A stretch of 64,000 bases of DNA from Yoonia sp035117555. Its GTDB lineage: Bacteria; Pseudomonadota; Alphaproteobacteria; Rhodobacterales; Rhodobacteraceae. Numbering within the stretch: the first letter of the stretch is position 1; the number at the start of each line of letters is the position of its first letter. Shown in pieces: positions 30,993 through 39,552 of the stretch. The stretch covers positions 7,437 through 71,436 of the forward strand of contig NZ_JAYKPK010000013.1 in the NCBI RefSeq assembly GCF_035117555.1. The letters are read 5' to 3'. The translations under genes were made by a program, and so were the position numbers. A model generated the notes under the pieces. That model saw only the letters and a program-made list of their open reading frames with translations, was not told where the DNA came from and ran no database searches.

Positions 30993-31017
30993 CATGTACG
31001 GTAAATCGCCGTACATG
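30993..31017. promoter_or_regulatory. palindromic operator upstream of the toxin-antitoxin pair
   Basis: A perfect 9-bp inverted repeat, CATGTACGG and CCGTACATG, separated by 7 nt. It ends about 22 nt before the antitoxin start codon. Ribbon-helix-helix antitoxins bind such sites to repress their own promoter. Confidence 0.7.
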
Positions 31018-31192
31018 TCAATAATTCTACCGAGGTCGACCGAACGCCAGCTGATGACCGGCACCATGATCACGATCATCAGCATGATTACCGGGGTGAT
31101 CGCACCGATCATGGTCGGCACTACGATCATCACCGTCTTAGAGCTGGTTGATCCGACACAATCTGCAACACTGCCACGAAGGCCCGAACTCC

Positions 31193-31618
31193 ATGACCAC
31201 CATCCGCGAAGCGACCCTCACCGCTCTGGCGGACCTGTTGCGATCAATCCCGCATGTGCCGGTGCTGCGCGGCGAGGTCTTGCCAGAACGGGTGCCGCCT
31301 GCCGGCCTGATCATTTTGCGCGATGGTGATCCTGGGGAACCCGCTGTCACCTTGTCGCCGCTGATGTACCATTTTCAGCACCGCGCGGAGCTGGAGGTGG
31401 TAGTTCAATCCCCCAACCAGCGCGACGCCCTGTTCGATGCGCTTTGCGCCAGTATTGGCGCGGTGATCAACGCCGATCGCACACTGGCCGGGCGTTGCGA
31501 TTGGGTTGAAGCGGACGCGCCGCAGCCTGTTGATTTGCCGATCGAGGGTGCTGCGGCACTTAAAGCCGCCGTGATCACAGTCGTTCTGCATTATTCAAGC
31601 GCAAGCCCCTTGGCATAA
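31193..31618 (+). CDS. phage minor tail / tail-completion protein
   Basis: About 141 residues from ATG 31193. The frame is open upstream but lacks a ribosome-binding site. The layout (LTALADLLRSIPHVPVLRGE, then beta strands and LEVVVQSPNQRDALFDALC) resembles gpU-type tail terminators that cap the tail tube. It resumes the plus-strand structural order after the inverted cargo block and precedes the tail tube gene. Confidence 0.7.
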   Translation: MTTIREATLTALADLLRSIPHVPVLRGEVLPERVPPAGLIILRDGDPGEPAVTLSPLMYHFQHRAELEVVVQSPNQRDALFDALCASIGAVINADRTLAGRCDWVEADAPQPVDLPIEGAAALKAAVITVVLHYSSASPLA

Positions 31619-31628
31619 CATCGTGCAG

Positions 31629-31838
31629 TCAGACCCGTGCGCTGCTGCGGTTCGGGTTGTCGCCCAACAGCCAGAGTAGCAGGCAGGCGAGCAGCGGCGA
31701 GAAGAACACACTCAGCAGCACCCAGCCCAAAGCATTGCGGCCTCGGGTTTCGGCCATGCGGGCGGGCAACAGGATGTAAATCCAGATGACCAGGTAAAGC
31801 ACTAGCAGGCCCAGAACAACCATCACCACACTATCCAT
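31629..31838 (-). CDS. small membrane protein in the prophage (moron)
   Basis: A 69-residue protein with two transmembrane segments (VVMVVLGLLVLYLVIWIYIL and WVLLSVFFSPLLACLLLWLL) and a basic connecting loop. It is on the minus strand between two plus-strand tail genes. Similar tiny membrane proteins are frequent lysogenic-conversion or superinfection-exclusion genes, but no function can be claimed. Confidence 0.6.
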   Translation of the reverse strand: MDSVVMVVLGLLVLYLVIWIYILLPARMAETRGRNALGWVLLSVFFSPLLACLLLWLLGDNPNRSSARV

Positions 31839-31950
31839 CGTTCATCCCCGCAACATTCAATTGTTGTCGCGTGCATAGCCGTCTGGCCTGCTGCACCCAA
31901 GCCAAAACCAACACCCTCAATACTCCCCAAAACATAACAAGGAGACTCCC

Positions 31951-32889
31951 ATGGCACGAGCGCAAGGCGCGCGGGCGCAGATGGCGCTGGCGTACGAAAC
32001 GGTTTACGGCACCGCGCCGGCCAGCGGGTTCCGATTGATGCCCTTTGCGCGGGCCACACTAGGCGCGGAACAGCCGCTTTTGGCATCTGAATTGCTGGGC
32101 TATGGCCGCGATCCGCTGGCACCTGTGAAGGATGCAGTAACGGCCGACGGCGAGGTCGTCGTCCCGATTGACGTGGAAGCGTTCGGCTATTGGCTGAAGG
32201 CTGCGTTCGGGCAACCGGTGACAACCGGCACCACGGTCAAGACGCATACGTTCCAGTCCGGCAACTGGAATCTGCCCAGCATGGCGATCGAGACGGCGAT
32301 GCCAGAGGTGCCGCGCTATGCGATGTATGCGGGCTGTGTGCTCGATCAGCTGAGCTGGCAAATGCAGCGCTCGGGCCTGCTGACCGCTACCGCACGCCTG
32401 ATCGCCCAAGGCGAAAGCATCGCGGTGGAGAGCGCGGCTGGCACGCCCGCCACATTGGGCTTGCAGCGATTTGGCCATTTCAACGGCGCGGTGAAACGCA
32501 ATGGCACAGCGCTGGGCAATGTGGTGTCGGCCGAGATCACCTATGCCAATAACCTCGACCGGATCGAGACCATCCGTGGCGATGGCCGCATTGATGGTGC
32601 AGAGCCAACCATGGCAGCGCTCACCGGCCGGATCGAGGTGCGCTTTGCCGACAATGCGCTGGTGACCCAGGCCATCGACGGCGCGCCCTGCGAGCTGGAA
32701 TTCACCTATACGCTGGGCGCCAGTGCCAGTTTTGCCTTCACAGCACATGCCGTCTATCTGCCGATCCCGCGGATCGAGATTGCGGGTCCGCAAGGTGTGC
32801 AAGCCAGCTTTGACTGGCAGGCCGCCAAAGCCACAAGCCCGGCTCGCATGTGCACCGCCGTCCTCACCAACAGCATCGCGAGCTACTGA
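31951..32889 (+). CDS. phage tail tube protein
   Basis: A 312-residue protein. The N-terminus (AQMALAYETVYGTAPASGFR) is typical of siphovirus major tail proteins, followed by beta-rich segments and NNLDRIETIRGDGRIDGAEP near residue 200. It polymerises into the non-contractile tail tube. The ATG follows AAGGAGA. It is followed by the tail assembly chaperone as expected. Confidence 0.9.
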   Translation: MARAQGARAQMALAYETVYGTAPASGFRLMPFARATLGAEQPLLASELLGYGRDPLAPVKDAVTADGEVVVPIDVEAFGYWLKAAFGQPVTTGTTVKTHTFQSGNWNLPSMAIETAMPEVPRYAMYAGCVLDQLSWQMQRSGLLTATARLIAQGESIAVESAAGTPATLGLQRFGHFNGAVKRNGTALGNVVSAEITYANNLDRIETIRGDGRIDGAEPTMAALTGRIEVRFADNALVTQAIDGAPCELEFTYTLGASASFAFTAHAVYLPIPRIEIAGPQGVQASFDWQAAKATSPARMCTAVLTNSIASY

Positions 32890-32926
32890 CCATGCGCGAT
32901 TTCATCATCACAAAGGAGACTTGCCG

Positions 32927-33433
32927 ATGCTGCGCCTTAATCTGACGAAGAAGGCCACATGGATCGACCTTGGCCATGGCGTGCGCCTGCAGGTAGAGCC
33001 GCTCACCACAGCCGTGATGGCCGCCGCACGCCGCGACCCTGCGGTTGTCGCTGTCAGCAAGCAAAGCAGCGTTTCGTCTGATCCACCAAACACACAGCAT
33101 GCACTGACAAACGCCGACCTCGCTGCCCGCGATGACGCCGGTATCATTATGGCCAAGGCGGTCGCACGCCGCGTGGTCACCGCATGGGAGGGTGTCGGCG
33201 ATGCCGATGGCAATCCTGTTGCGGTCACTGACGCCGGCCTTGATGCCCTGCTGGATATCTGGGTGATCTTTGACGCCTTCCAGACCCGCTATCTGGCGGG
33301 AGGCTTTCTGCTGGATGCGGAAAAAAACGTCTCCGCGCCTTCGCTGCCTGGCACTACGGCGGGGGCGACGCCTATTGCGCCGCCTGCGAAGGCGCGTGCC
33401 CGGACTGCCCGCAAACCCTCCACGCGCCCCTGA
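32927..33433 (+). CDS. tail assembly chaperone, short (G-like) form
   Basis: A 168-residue product from ATG 32927 (AAAGGAG upstream). It begins MLRLNLTKKATWIDLGHGV and is largely alpha-helical after residue 65. Chaperones of this kind coat the tape measure during tail assembly. After residue 134 the zero frame becomes a Thr/Ala/Pro/Arg-rich tail that looks non-conserved, while the -1 frame looks like a real protein. Most functional sequence beyond that point is therefore probably reached by the frameshift annotated at 33322. Confidence 0.85.
   Translation: MLRLNLTKKATWIDLGHGVRLQVEPLTTAVMAAARRDPAVVAVSKQSSVSSDPPNTQHALTNADLAARDDAGIIMAKAVARRVVTAWEGVGDADGNPVAVTDAGLDALLDIWVIFDAFQTRYLAGGFLLDAEKNVSAPSLPGTTAGATPIAPPAKARARTARKPSTRP
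33322..33328 (+). promoter_or_regulatory. programmed -1 ribosomal frameshift site (A AAA AAC)
   Basis: The heptamer A-AAA-AAC lies exactly in the zero frame (codons GAA AAA AAC) within the tail assembly chaperone gene. It is a classic slippery sequence of the X-XXY-YYZ type. Siphovirus tail chaperones commonly use such a shift to make a minor fusion protein, as in lambda G/GT. The -1 frame remains open to 33660. Confidence 0.85.
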
Positions 33434-33660
33434 CCCGCGAAGGGGCGCAGGTCTGGGATCTGGTGCTGCGCCTCGGTGGTCAGCTGCGCCTTGCCCCCAA
33501 CGCTGTAATTGGCTGGGACATGGGTGCCGCGCTCGCACTGGCCCGCGCGCTGGGCGTACCCGCCCAAGCCGCAGCCGAACTGCTGCCAGAGATCGAGGCC
33601 GAGATGGTCCGGCAATTGAACGACCAGATCAGAGCAGGAAGTACCGGCCATGAGCAGTAG
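33328..33660 (+). CDS. tail assembly chaperone, frameshifted (T-like) extension
   Basis: After a -1 shift at 33322-33328 the ribosome would read 110 further residues, beginning RLRAFAAWHYGGGDAYC. A four-cysteine cluster follows (CAAC...CPDC), then the segment GGQLRLAPNAVIGWDMGA and a helical C-terminus ending 10 nt inside the tape-measure gene. The fusion would be about 244 residues. The CxxC pairs suggest a small metal-binding site. A separate start at 33463 would lose the Cys cluster and has no good ribosome-binding site, which supports frameshifting. Confidence 0.8.
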   Translation, partial: RLRAFAAWHYGGGDAYCAACEGACPDCPQTLHAPLTREGAQVWDLVLRLGGQLRLAPNAVIGWDMGAALALARALGVPAQAAAELLPEIEAEMVRQLNDQIRAGSTGHEQ

Positions 33661-36037
33661 CAAACGCGTCTCTGTCCGCCTTGTGGCGGAAGGGGGCCGG
33701 CAGGTGAAAGCCGAGTTCCAGGGCGTCGGTGACAGCGGCGAGCGGGCTTTCGGGCGCGTCGTGCGTGCCGCTGATACCGCCGGACTGGTGGTGCGCCGTG
33801 TCATGGGCATCCTCGGGGCCGCGATCAGCGTGCGCCAGCTGGTGGCCTATACCGACACCTGGACGGATCTGCGCTCGCGGGTTGATCTCGCGACCGGATC
33901 GCAAGAGCGCGGCGCGCTGGTGATGGACCGGCTGGCAAAGATGGCGCGCCGGACCTACTCCTCGCTGGAGCAAACCACCGGGTCCTATCTCGCCAATGCC
34001 ACCGCCCTGCGCGAGCTGGGGCTGTCGACCAATGACACCCTGGATTTTACCGAAGCCCTGAACAATGCGCTGGTGGTCTCGGGAGCGCGGCAGGAACGGG
34101 CGGCCAGTGTCAGCACAGCGCTGTCGAAGGCCATGGCGCTGGGCACGTTGCGCGGGGATAACCTCAATACCGTGATCCAAAGCGGTGGCCGCGTTGCCGA
34201 ACTGCTGGCGGCCGAACTTGGCGTCAACGTCAACGCGCTGCGCGGGCTTGGCGCGCAAGGCGTGATCACCGGCGATGTGATCCGCCGCGCCCTTGTCGGC
34301 AATCTGGAACTGCTGCGATCCGAGGCTGATGCGATGCCCGCAACAATCGGTGATGCGTTTGTGCTGATGGGGAATGCTGCGTTAGGGCTGGTGGGGACCT
34401 ATGACACGCTGCTGGGCGCATCCAATGGCGTTGCCCAAGGCATCATCTTTCTCGCCGACAACCTTGAACGGGTCGCGGCTTACGGGATTGCACTCGCGGC
34501 CTTCATGGGTGGGCGTTATGTGGCAGGGTTCATTGCGGCGCGGCTTGCCACCATGACCCTGTCCGGCGCGCTGATCTTTCTGCGTGGCGCCTTGATCCGT
34601 ACCGGTATCGGTGCGCTGGTCGTAGGGGCTGGCGAACTGATCTTCTGGTTTGGCAAGCTGGTGCAGGGTGCGGGCAGCTTTGGTGCCGCGATGAGCCTGC
34701 TCGGTGATCTCGGTGTCGAAGTCTGGGGCCGGATGAAGGACGGCGCGGTCGGGCTCGGCGCTGCCACTGCCGCAACCTGGTATGATTTCAAAGCCGACAC
34801 CGCTGATGCGATGCAGGACGCGCTCGTTTCTGTCGTGGGCTTTGGCAACAACGCTTTGAACACCTTTCAAGGCGCCTATGACGCGATCAAAGTGATCTGG
34901 GGCGCACTGCCGGCAACCATCGGTGATTTTGCATTCCAGGCAGCGAACACGCTGATCAGCGGTGTGGAATCCATGCTCAATGCCGTGGTCGATCGCAGCA
35001 ACCGTTTTATCGGCGGCCTGAACAGCGCGCTGGCGCTGCTGCCCGAGTGGGCCACCGGTGGTGCACCCATCGCCATCGGCGCGCTTGATCCGGTTTCTGT
35101 TGCGCGCATCGCCAACCAGTTCGAAGGGGCAGCAACGCGCGCCGCCACCGGTGCGCGTGACGCATTTCAGCGTGCGTTTGAAGCAAATGCTATTGCTGTG
35201 CCCGATCTGGGATTGGAGGATAGCGCACGGGCATCCCGCCAATCGGCCACGGAATTCCGCCAGACCTATCAGGAGATCTTTGCCGGGCTGACCATGCCGC
35301 TGGACAGCTGGGAAGCGCTACGCCAGGCGATGGTGGCAGCAGGTGAAGACGGCAGCGGCGCGCTGGATGAAGTTACCTTGTCAGGTAACGCAATCACTGA
35401 CGCACTCGATGCAGCAGGCGCTGCCGGTGGACGCGCGGCAGAGCGGCTTGTTGATGGCGCTGAGGCAGCCAAGACCGGCTGGGACGCTCTGCTGCAACAG
35501 CTGGGTGCCTATGTCGACCGCGCCCGCGATATCGGCGGCCAGGTCGGCGATGTGCTGGTCGATGCTTTTGAAGGCGCCGAGGATGCCGTGGTGGATTTCG
35601 TGAAGACAGGCAAGCTGTCTTTCACCAGCCTTGTCACCAGCATGATTGCCGATCTTGCCAAGCTGGCCGCACGCCGCTTCATCATCGGACCCGTCGCCGG
35701 CGCCTTGACCGGTGCACTGGGCGGCATGTCGGGCGGCTTCGGGCAAGCCATCGCGGGTGCCTTTGCGCCCGCGCAATCATTCGATGGTGGCGGTCACACC
35801 GGTTATGCCCCCCGCAGCGGCGGGCTTGACGGGCGCGGCGGGTTTCTGGCGATGGTACATCCGCGCGAGCGCATCATCGACGAGACCCGCGGTGACAGTG
35901 GTGGGGTCAGTGCCCGCGCGATGCCTCCCGTCGTGGTGAACATCCAGACCCGCGATGCGGAAAGCTTCCAGCAATCGCGCAGCCAGATCGCGGCTGACAT
36001 GCAGCGCGCGGTCGCGATGGGCAGAAGGAATATGTGA
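33650..36037 (+). CDS. phage tail tape measure protein
   Basis: A 795-residue protein. The N-terminal tape-measure domain covers about residues 60-260 (QTTGSYLANATALRELGL, TVIQSGGRVAELLAAELGV). Long hydrophobic helices lie around residues 265-345, which may serve membrane penetration during DNA injection. A Gly-rich C-terminus holds GYAPRSGGLDGRGGFLAMVH. The length sets the tail length, so a tail of roughly 120 nm is expected by the usual relation of 0.15 nm per residue. It overlaps DUF2460 as TGATG. Confidence 0.92.
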   Translation: MSSSKRVSVRLVAEGGRQVKAEFQGVGDSGERAFGRVVRAADTAGLVVRRVMGILGAAISVRQLVAYTDTWTDLRSRVDLATGSQERGALVMDRLAKMARRTYSSLEQTTGSYLANATALRELGLSTNDTLDFTEALNNALVVSGARQERAASVSTALSKAMALGTLRGDNLNTVIQSGGRVAELLAAELGVNVNALRGLGAQGVITGDVIRRALVGNLELLRSEADAMPATIGDAFVLMGNAALGLVGTYDTLLGASNGVAQGIIFLADNLERVAAYGIALAAFMGGRYVAGFIAARLATMTLSGALIFLRGALIRTGIGALVVGAGELIFWFGKLVQGAGSFGAAMSLLGDLGVEVWGRMKDGAVGLGAATAATWYDFKADTADAMQDALVSVVGFGNNALNTFQGAYDAIKVIWGALPATIGDFAFQAANTLISGVESMLNAVVDRSNRFIGGLNSALALLPEWATGGAPIAIGALDPVSVARIANQFEGAATRAATGARDAFQRAFEANAIAVPDLGLEDSARASRQSATEFRQTYQEIFAGLTMPLDSWEALRQAMVAAGEDGSGALDEVTLSGNAITDALDAAGAAGGRAAERLVDGAEAAKTGWDALLQQLGAYVDRARDIGGQVGDVLVDAFEGAEDAVVDFVKTGKLSFTSLVTSMIADLAKLAARRFIIGPVAGALTGALGGMSGGFGQAIAGAFAPAQSFDGGGHTGYAPRSGGLDGRGGFLAMVHPRERIIDETRGDSGGVSARAMPPVVVNIQTRDAESFQQSRSQIAADMQRAVAMGRRNM

Positions 36038-36687
36038 TGGCGTTTCATGAAGTGCGGTTTCCCGACAATATCAGCCGCGGTGCGCGCGGCGGACCACAGC
36101 GCAAGGTGCAGATCGTTGAGCTCGCCTCGGGTGCCGAGGAGCGCAATGCCAGCTGGGCGGACTCGCGGCGGCGCTTCGATGTGGCTTACGGCATCCGGCG
36201 TGCGGATGACCTTCAAGCGGTGGTGGCGTTTTTCGAGGCACGTGGTGGCAGGCTCTACGGCTTCCGCTATAAAGACTGGGCAGATTACACCTCCTGCCTT
36301 CCGTCCCGCGCGATCGATGCCCGCGATCAGGTGATTGGTACCGGCGATGGCAACCAGAAGCAGTTTCGACTTTGCAAGCGATACGGCACGGCAGAACTGG
36401 GCTGGACGCGCAAAATCAGCAAGCCGGTGGCAGGCTCGGTGCGTGTCGCCTTAAGCGAGGTCGAACTATTCAGCGGGTGGTCGGTGGATGTAACAACCGG
36501 CATTGTGACATTTGATACACCGCCTGGTCCGGGCGCGATTGTCACCGCCGGCTTTGCCTTCGATGTGCCGGTGCGTTTTGACAGCGACATCATGGATGTG
36601 ACGCTGGATTTCGAACGCATGGGGTCGATCACCTCCATTCCGCTGATCGAGCTGCGCCTGCCCGCCGCGCCCTTTCCAAGTCTGTAA
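36037..36687 (+). CDS. DUF2460 (TIGR02217) distal tail protein, GTA gp12-like
   Basis: About 216 residues from ATG 36037. Family features: FHEVRFPDNISRGARGGPQ at the N-terminus, RRRFDVAYGIRRADDLQ and GGRLYGFRYKDWADYT. It corresponds to the distal tail hub protein of the Rhodobacter gene transfer agent. In that agent it is followed directly by gp13. Here a fibre gene and a bacterial gene block intervene. Confidence 0.93.
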   Translation: MAFHEVRFPDNISRGARGGPQRKVQIVELASGAEERNASWADSRRRFDVAYGIRRADDLQAVVAFFEARGGRLYGFRYKDWADYTSCLPSRAIDARDQVIGTGDGNQKQFRLCKRYGTAELGWTRKISKPVAGSVRVALSEVELFSGWSVDVTTGIVTFDTPPGPGAIVTAGFAFDVPVRFDSDIMDVTLDFERMGSITSIPLIELRLPAAPFPSL

Positions 36688-36698
36688 CGAGGCCTGCA

Positions 36699-39164
36699 AT
36701 GACAGTGACACGAACTGTAACCGGTGTGCTGCGCACGCCGGACGGGACCCACTTTGCCAACAAAACGCTGATGTGGTTGCGCGCCGTGCGCAAACCCGCC
36801 TCCCAAGGCGGTGTGGTGATCGTGGACGAACCTTTTGCTATGCAAACCAACAACAACGGGGCCATCACCGCCAGCATCGTGCCCGGGCTCTATCTGGTGA
36901 AGGTCCGGCTCAAGGACGCTGACCGGATGTTTCAGGTGGCGGTCCCAGAAGGCACGGACAGTTTTGATATCGCCGACGGGGTGGATATGGTCGCACCGCC
37001 CATCACGCCGATCGAGCTTGCCGAGGCGCGCGCAGCGCGGGATGTGGCGGTAGAAAGTGTGCAAGCCGCCGCACGCTGGGCCGCCAATCCGGTGGACGTG
37101 CCTGTCGCACCGGAGCAGTTTTCTGCGCGGCATTATGCCAGCAAGGCGGGTGTGGATCGGGTGCTGTCCGAGACTGCAAGGGTGATCACAGAAGCCGCGC
37201 GCGTTGATGCTCAATCTGTCCGGGACGCGGCCTTTGTAAATGCAGTTGTGTTTGCAGATCTTGCCGCGGGTCGTGCAGCCATGGCTGATGGCGGGCAGTT
37301 CATGGTCGCTGCCCCAGACGAGATCATCCGCTATCGCCGTGACACTGGCAGCACCCAGACAGAGGTCGCTCGCTATCCCACACTGGGCCGGATCGACAAT
37401 GCGCTAATCGATCCGTTTCCCGCCGAACGCTTTGGCCTTATCTACTCGCTACGGCCAGACGATTACATGGCACCGACCAATGGCGTCACCTTCGCACCTG
37501 GCCAGACAACAATCGCGCCAGCTGGCCGCCTGTTTATGCGCACGTCGCTCGCGAATGTTGCGGTCGTGGTCGGTGCGACGCTGCGGATGGCGTTCCGGCG
37601 CATCGGTGGCGCAGGCCAACCCGCAGCCTTGCGGTTCCTGAACGGGTCAAACGCGCTGGTGCTGAGCGTACCCTTTGCACCGCGCGGCGGTTGGTGGGTG
37701 GCGGAGGATGTGGTTCCCACTGGCACCACGCAGATCAATGTTGATTATGCCAACGCAACGGGCGCTGCGGTGGTGCTCACGCCCTTTAGGGTGGCAATCG
37801 CCAGCGCGCGGCGCGAGACGGTTGACCCTGACCGTGAGCGCATCTCGGGCCTTCTGGCCGACCCTGGCCCGGTCGCCGATCTCTGGCCCGGCGTTGCAAC
37901 CGTCGCAACAACCGCTGGTAGCGGGACACCTGTGATCAATGCAGATGGCACTGTGACTGTGCCGGCTGGCGCCAATGTCGAAATTCGCCCTGCCGACGGT
38001 CTGATCCTGCGCGCTATCACCGATGTGGTGACCATCTTCGCCAAGCTGTCATCGCCCCTGGTGCGCAGCGTTTCGATCAAACCGATCGGGGCCATCTCCG
38101 GCACAGCGACAATAGCCGCGCGCCACATCGGCGACGGTTGGTGGCTCTGGACCGGTCCGCTGGCAGTTGCGGGGCAGACATCGATCAAAAACGCCTTTCT
38201 GGTCATCGATAACCGCCTGCAAGGGCAAAGCGTTTACACGCCAGCCGCAGTGACCGTTCTGAAGGTGCTGCTGGTTGACGGAACAGAGATCCCTTCCCGC
38301 CTGCCCGCCCCTGCCGCCGATACATTCCCCGATGACGAGCTGGTCCTCACCCTAAGTGCGGGTGCGATCCAGATCGCGCAGCGCGCAGGCGAGCCTGCCA
38401 AATACATCCGCTGGTCGCTGACCCGCTATGATGATCCTGCCACCCGCGCTCTAGGCTGGCGGCTGACATCATTGACCACGGCCAGTCGTGCCGGAGAGAC
38501 CACGTTTTCCACAGGGATCGCGCTGACTGACAGCGGCGAGTTCGAGGTGGCCATCCGCGAGGTCGGAAAATCGGATTTCATGGGCGGCAGTACGCATGGC
38601 GATATGCAGGAGACACGCCCGCTGATCCTGCTGGTCGATGGGCAACGCGTCATCCCCGATGGTGCGATGCCGCTGCGCGCCCGGCGCATTGAAGCGATCC
38701 AGAAAGTGCAGCTTTGGGAAGTGGATAATGCGGCCAATGTGCTGGCCGCCGATCTGGTCACCCGCTGGGTCTGGGAACGCGGCGAGATGCGGCTGGCCCA
38801 TCATCTGGTCTGGCGGCGAAATATGACCCTGCAGGCGGCCTACCTCGCGATGCTGCCGATCCTGCGATCGGTGTCGACCGAAGGCTATGCGGATCCTGAT
38901 TACTTGCCGGTCAATATCGGGGTGGCAGGCCACGGCTTCCCAAACAGCAATACCGCGCGTCTGATAACAACCGGTGGCGGTATCCGCAGCGAGATCGAGG
39001 TCATCCGTGGCGCGGAATTCATCGCGAGCGCCTTCATCGATGCCATCGCTGTGCCGGCGCGCAACAAGGTGTATTTCAGCGTCGTGCCGGTTGGCGGGGC
39101 GACGGCCGTCACCGCCGGCAGCGTGATCGACTGGGAAGCGGTCTACCGGGTTGGGGTGAGCTGA
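36699..39164 (+). CDS. large tail fibre / receptor-binding-like protein
   Basis: An 821-residue protein. The N-terminal 110 residues form a compact beta domain (TRTVTGVLRTPDGTHFANKT, GLYLVKVRLKD). A short helical linker rich in Ala/Glu (PIELAEARAARDVAVESVQAAARWA) follows, then several beta-rich blocks. This order is usual for side fibres, where the N-terminus binds the baseplate and the C-terminus binds receptors. No hydrolase motif is seen. It occupies an unusual place between gp12-like and gp13-like genes. Confidence 0.72.
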   Translation: MTVTRTVTGVLRTPDGTHFANKTLMWLRAVRKPASQGGVVIVDEPFAMQTNNNGAITASIVPGLYLVKVRLKDADRMFQVAVPEGTDSFDIADGVDMVAPPITPIELAEARAARDVAVESVQAAARWAANPVDVPVAPEQFSARHYASKAGVDRVLSETARVITEAARVDAQSVRDAAFVNAVVFADLAAGRAAMADGGQFMVAAPDEIIRYRRDTGSTQTEVARYPTLGRIDNALIDPFPAERFGLIYSLRPDDYMAPTNGVTFAPGQTTIAPAGRLFMRTSLANVAVVVGATLRMAFRRIGGAGQPAALRFLNGSNALVLSVPFAPRGGWWVAEDVVPTGTTQINVDYANATGAAVVLTPFRVAIASARRETVDPDRERISGLLADPGPVADLWPGVATVATTAGSGTPVINADGTVTVPAGANVEIRPADGLILRAITDVVTIFAKLSSPLVRSVSIKPIGAISGTATIAARHIGDGWWLWTGPLAVAGQTSIKNAFLVIDNRLQGQSVYTPAAVTVLKVLLVDGTEIPSRLPAPAADTFPDDELVLTLSAGAIQIAQRAGEPAKYIRWSLTRYDDPATRALGWRLTSLTTASRAGETTFSTGIALTDSGEFEVAIREVGKSDFMGGSTHGDMQETRPLILLVDGQRVIPDGAMPLRARRIEAIQKVQLWEVDNAANVLAADLVTRWVWERGEMRLAHHLVWRRNMTLQAAYLAMLPILRSVSTEGYADPDYLPVNIGVAGHGFPNSNTARLITTGGGIRSEIEVIRGAEFIASAFIDAIAVPARNKVYFSVVPVGGATAVTAGSVIDWEAVYRVGVS

Positions 39165-39552
39165 ACGCGATTATAATTTCCTCGTTGAATAGTGTCGGTC
39201 AATTGACAAAAGGCCACCGACAAGCGGGCTAAGCGATCCGCGTACTGCCGACATATCGACCGTCAGGTTTGCCGAGCCGCCGTTCGCTACGGGAGCGGCG
39301 TGATAACAACGGAACGGCGACTTTCTGGCATCAGCAAAATGTCCAACGGTACCGACTGTGGCTATCGTTCGTGACATTTCCGGCCCTGAGCAGACATTCG
39401 ACGTAAAAGTCGTCCCCGCGCTGCAGCTTCTCCGAACCGGTCATTCGCGGTTCGTGCAGCATTTTCAAAACTCTAAGCACTGCAGACTAAGTCCCTACTG
39501 CCATTCGACGGCACTGCGTTCATGTCTGCTAGAATGTGTGTTTACGCCGAAG
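39165..39552. other. intergenic junction between phage fibre and bacterial cassette
   Basis: About 390 nt with no supported gene. A frame on the plus strand (39358-39852) runs into the antisense of the sigma factor and has biased, low-quality composition. This is the left junction of the inserted bacterial block. Confidence 0.6.
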
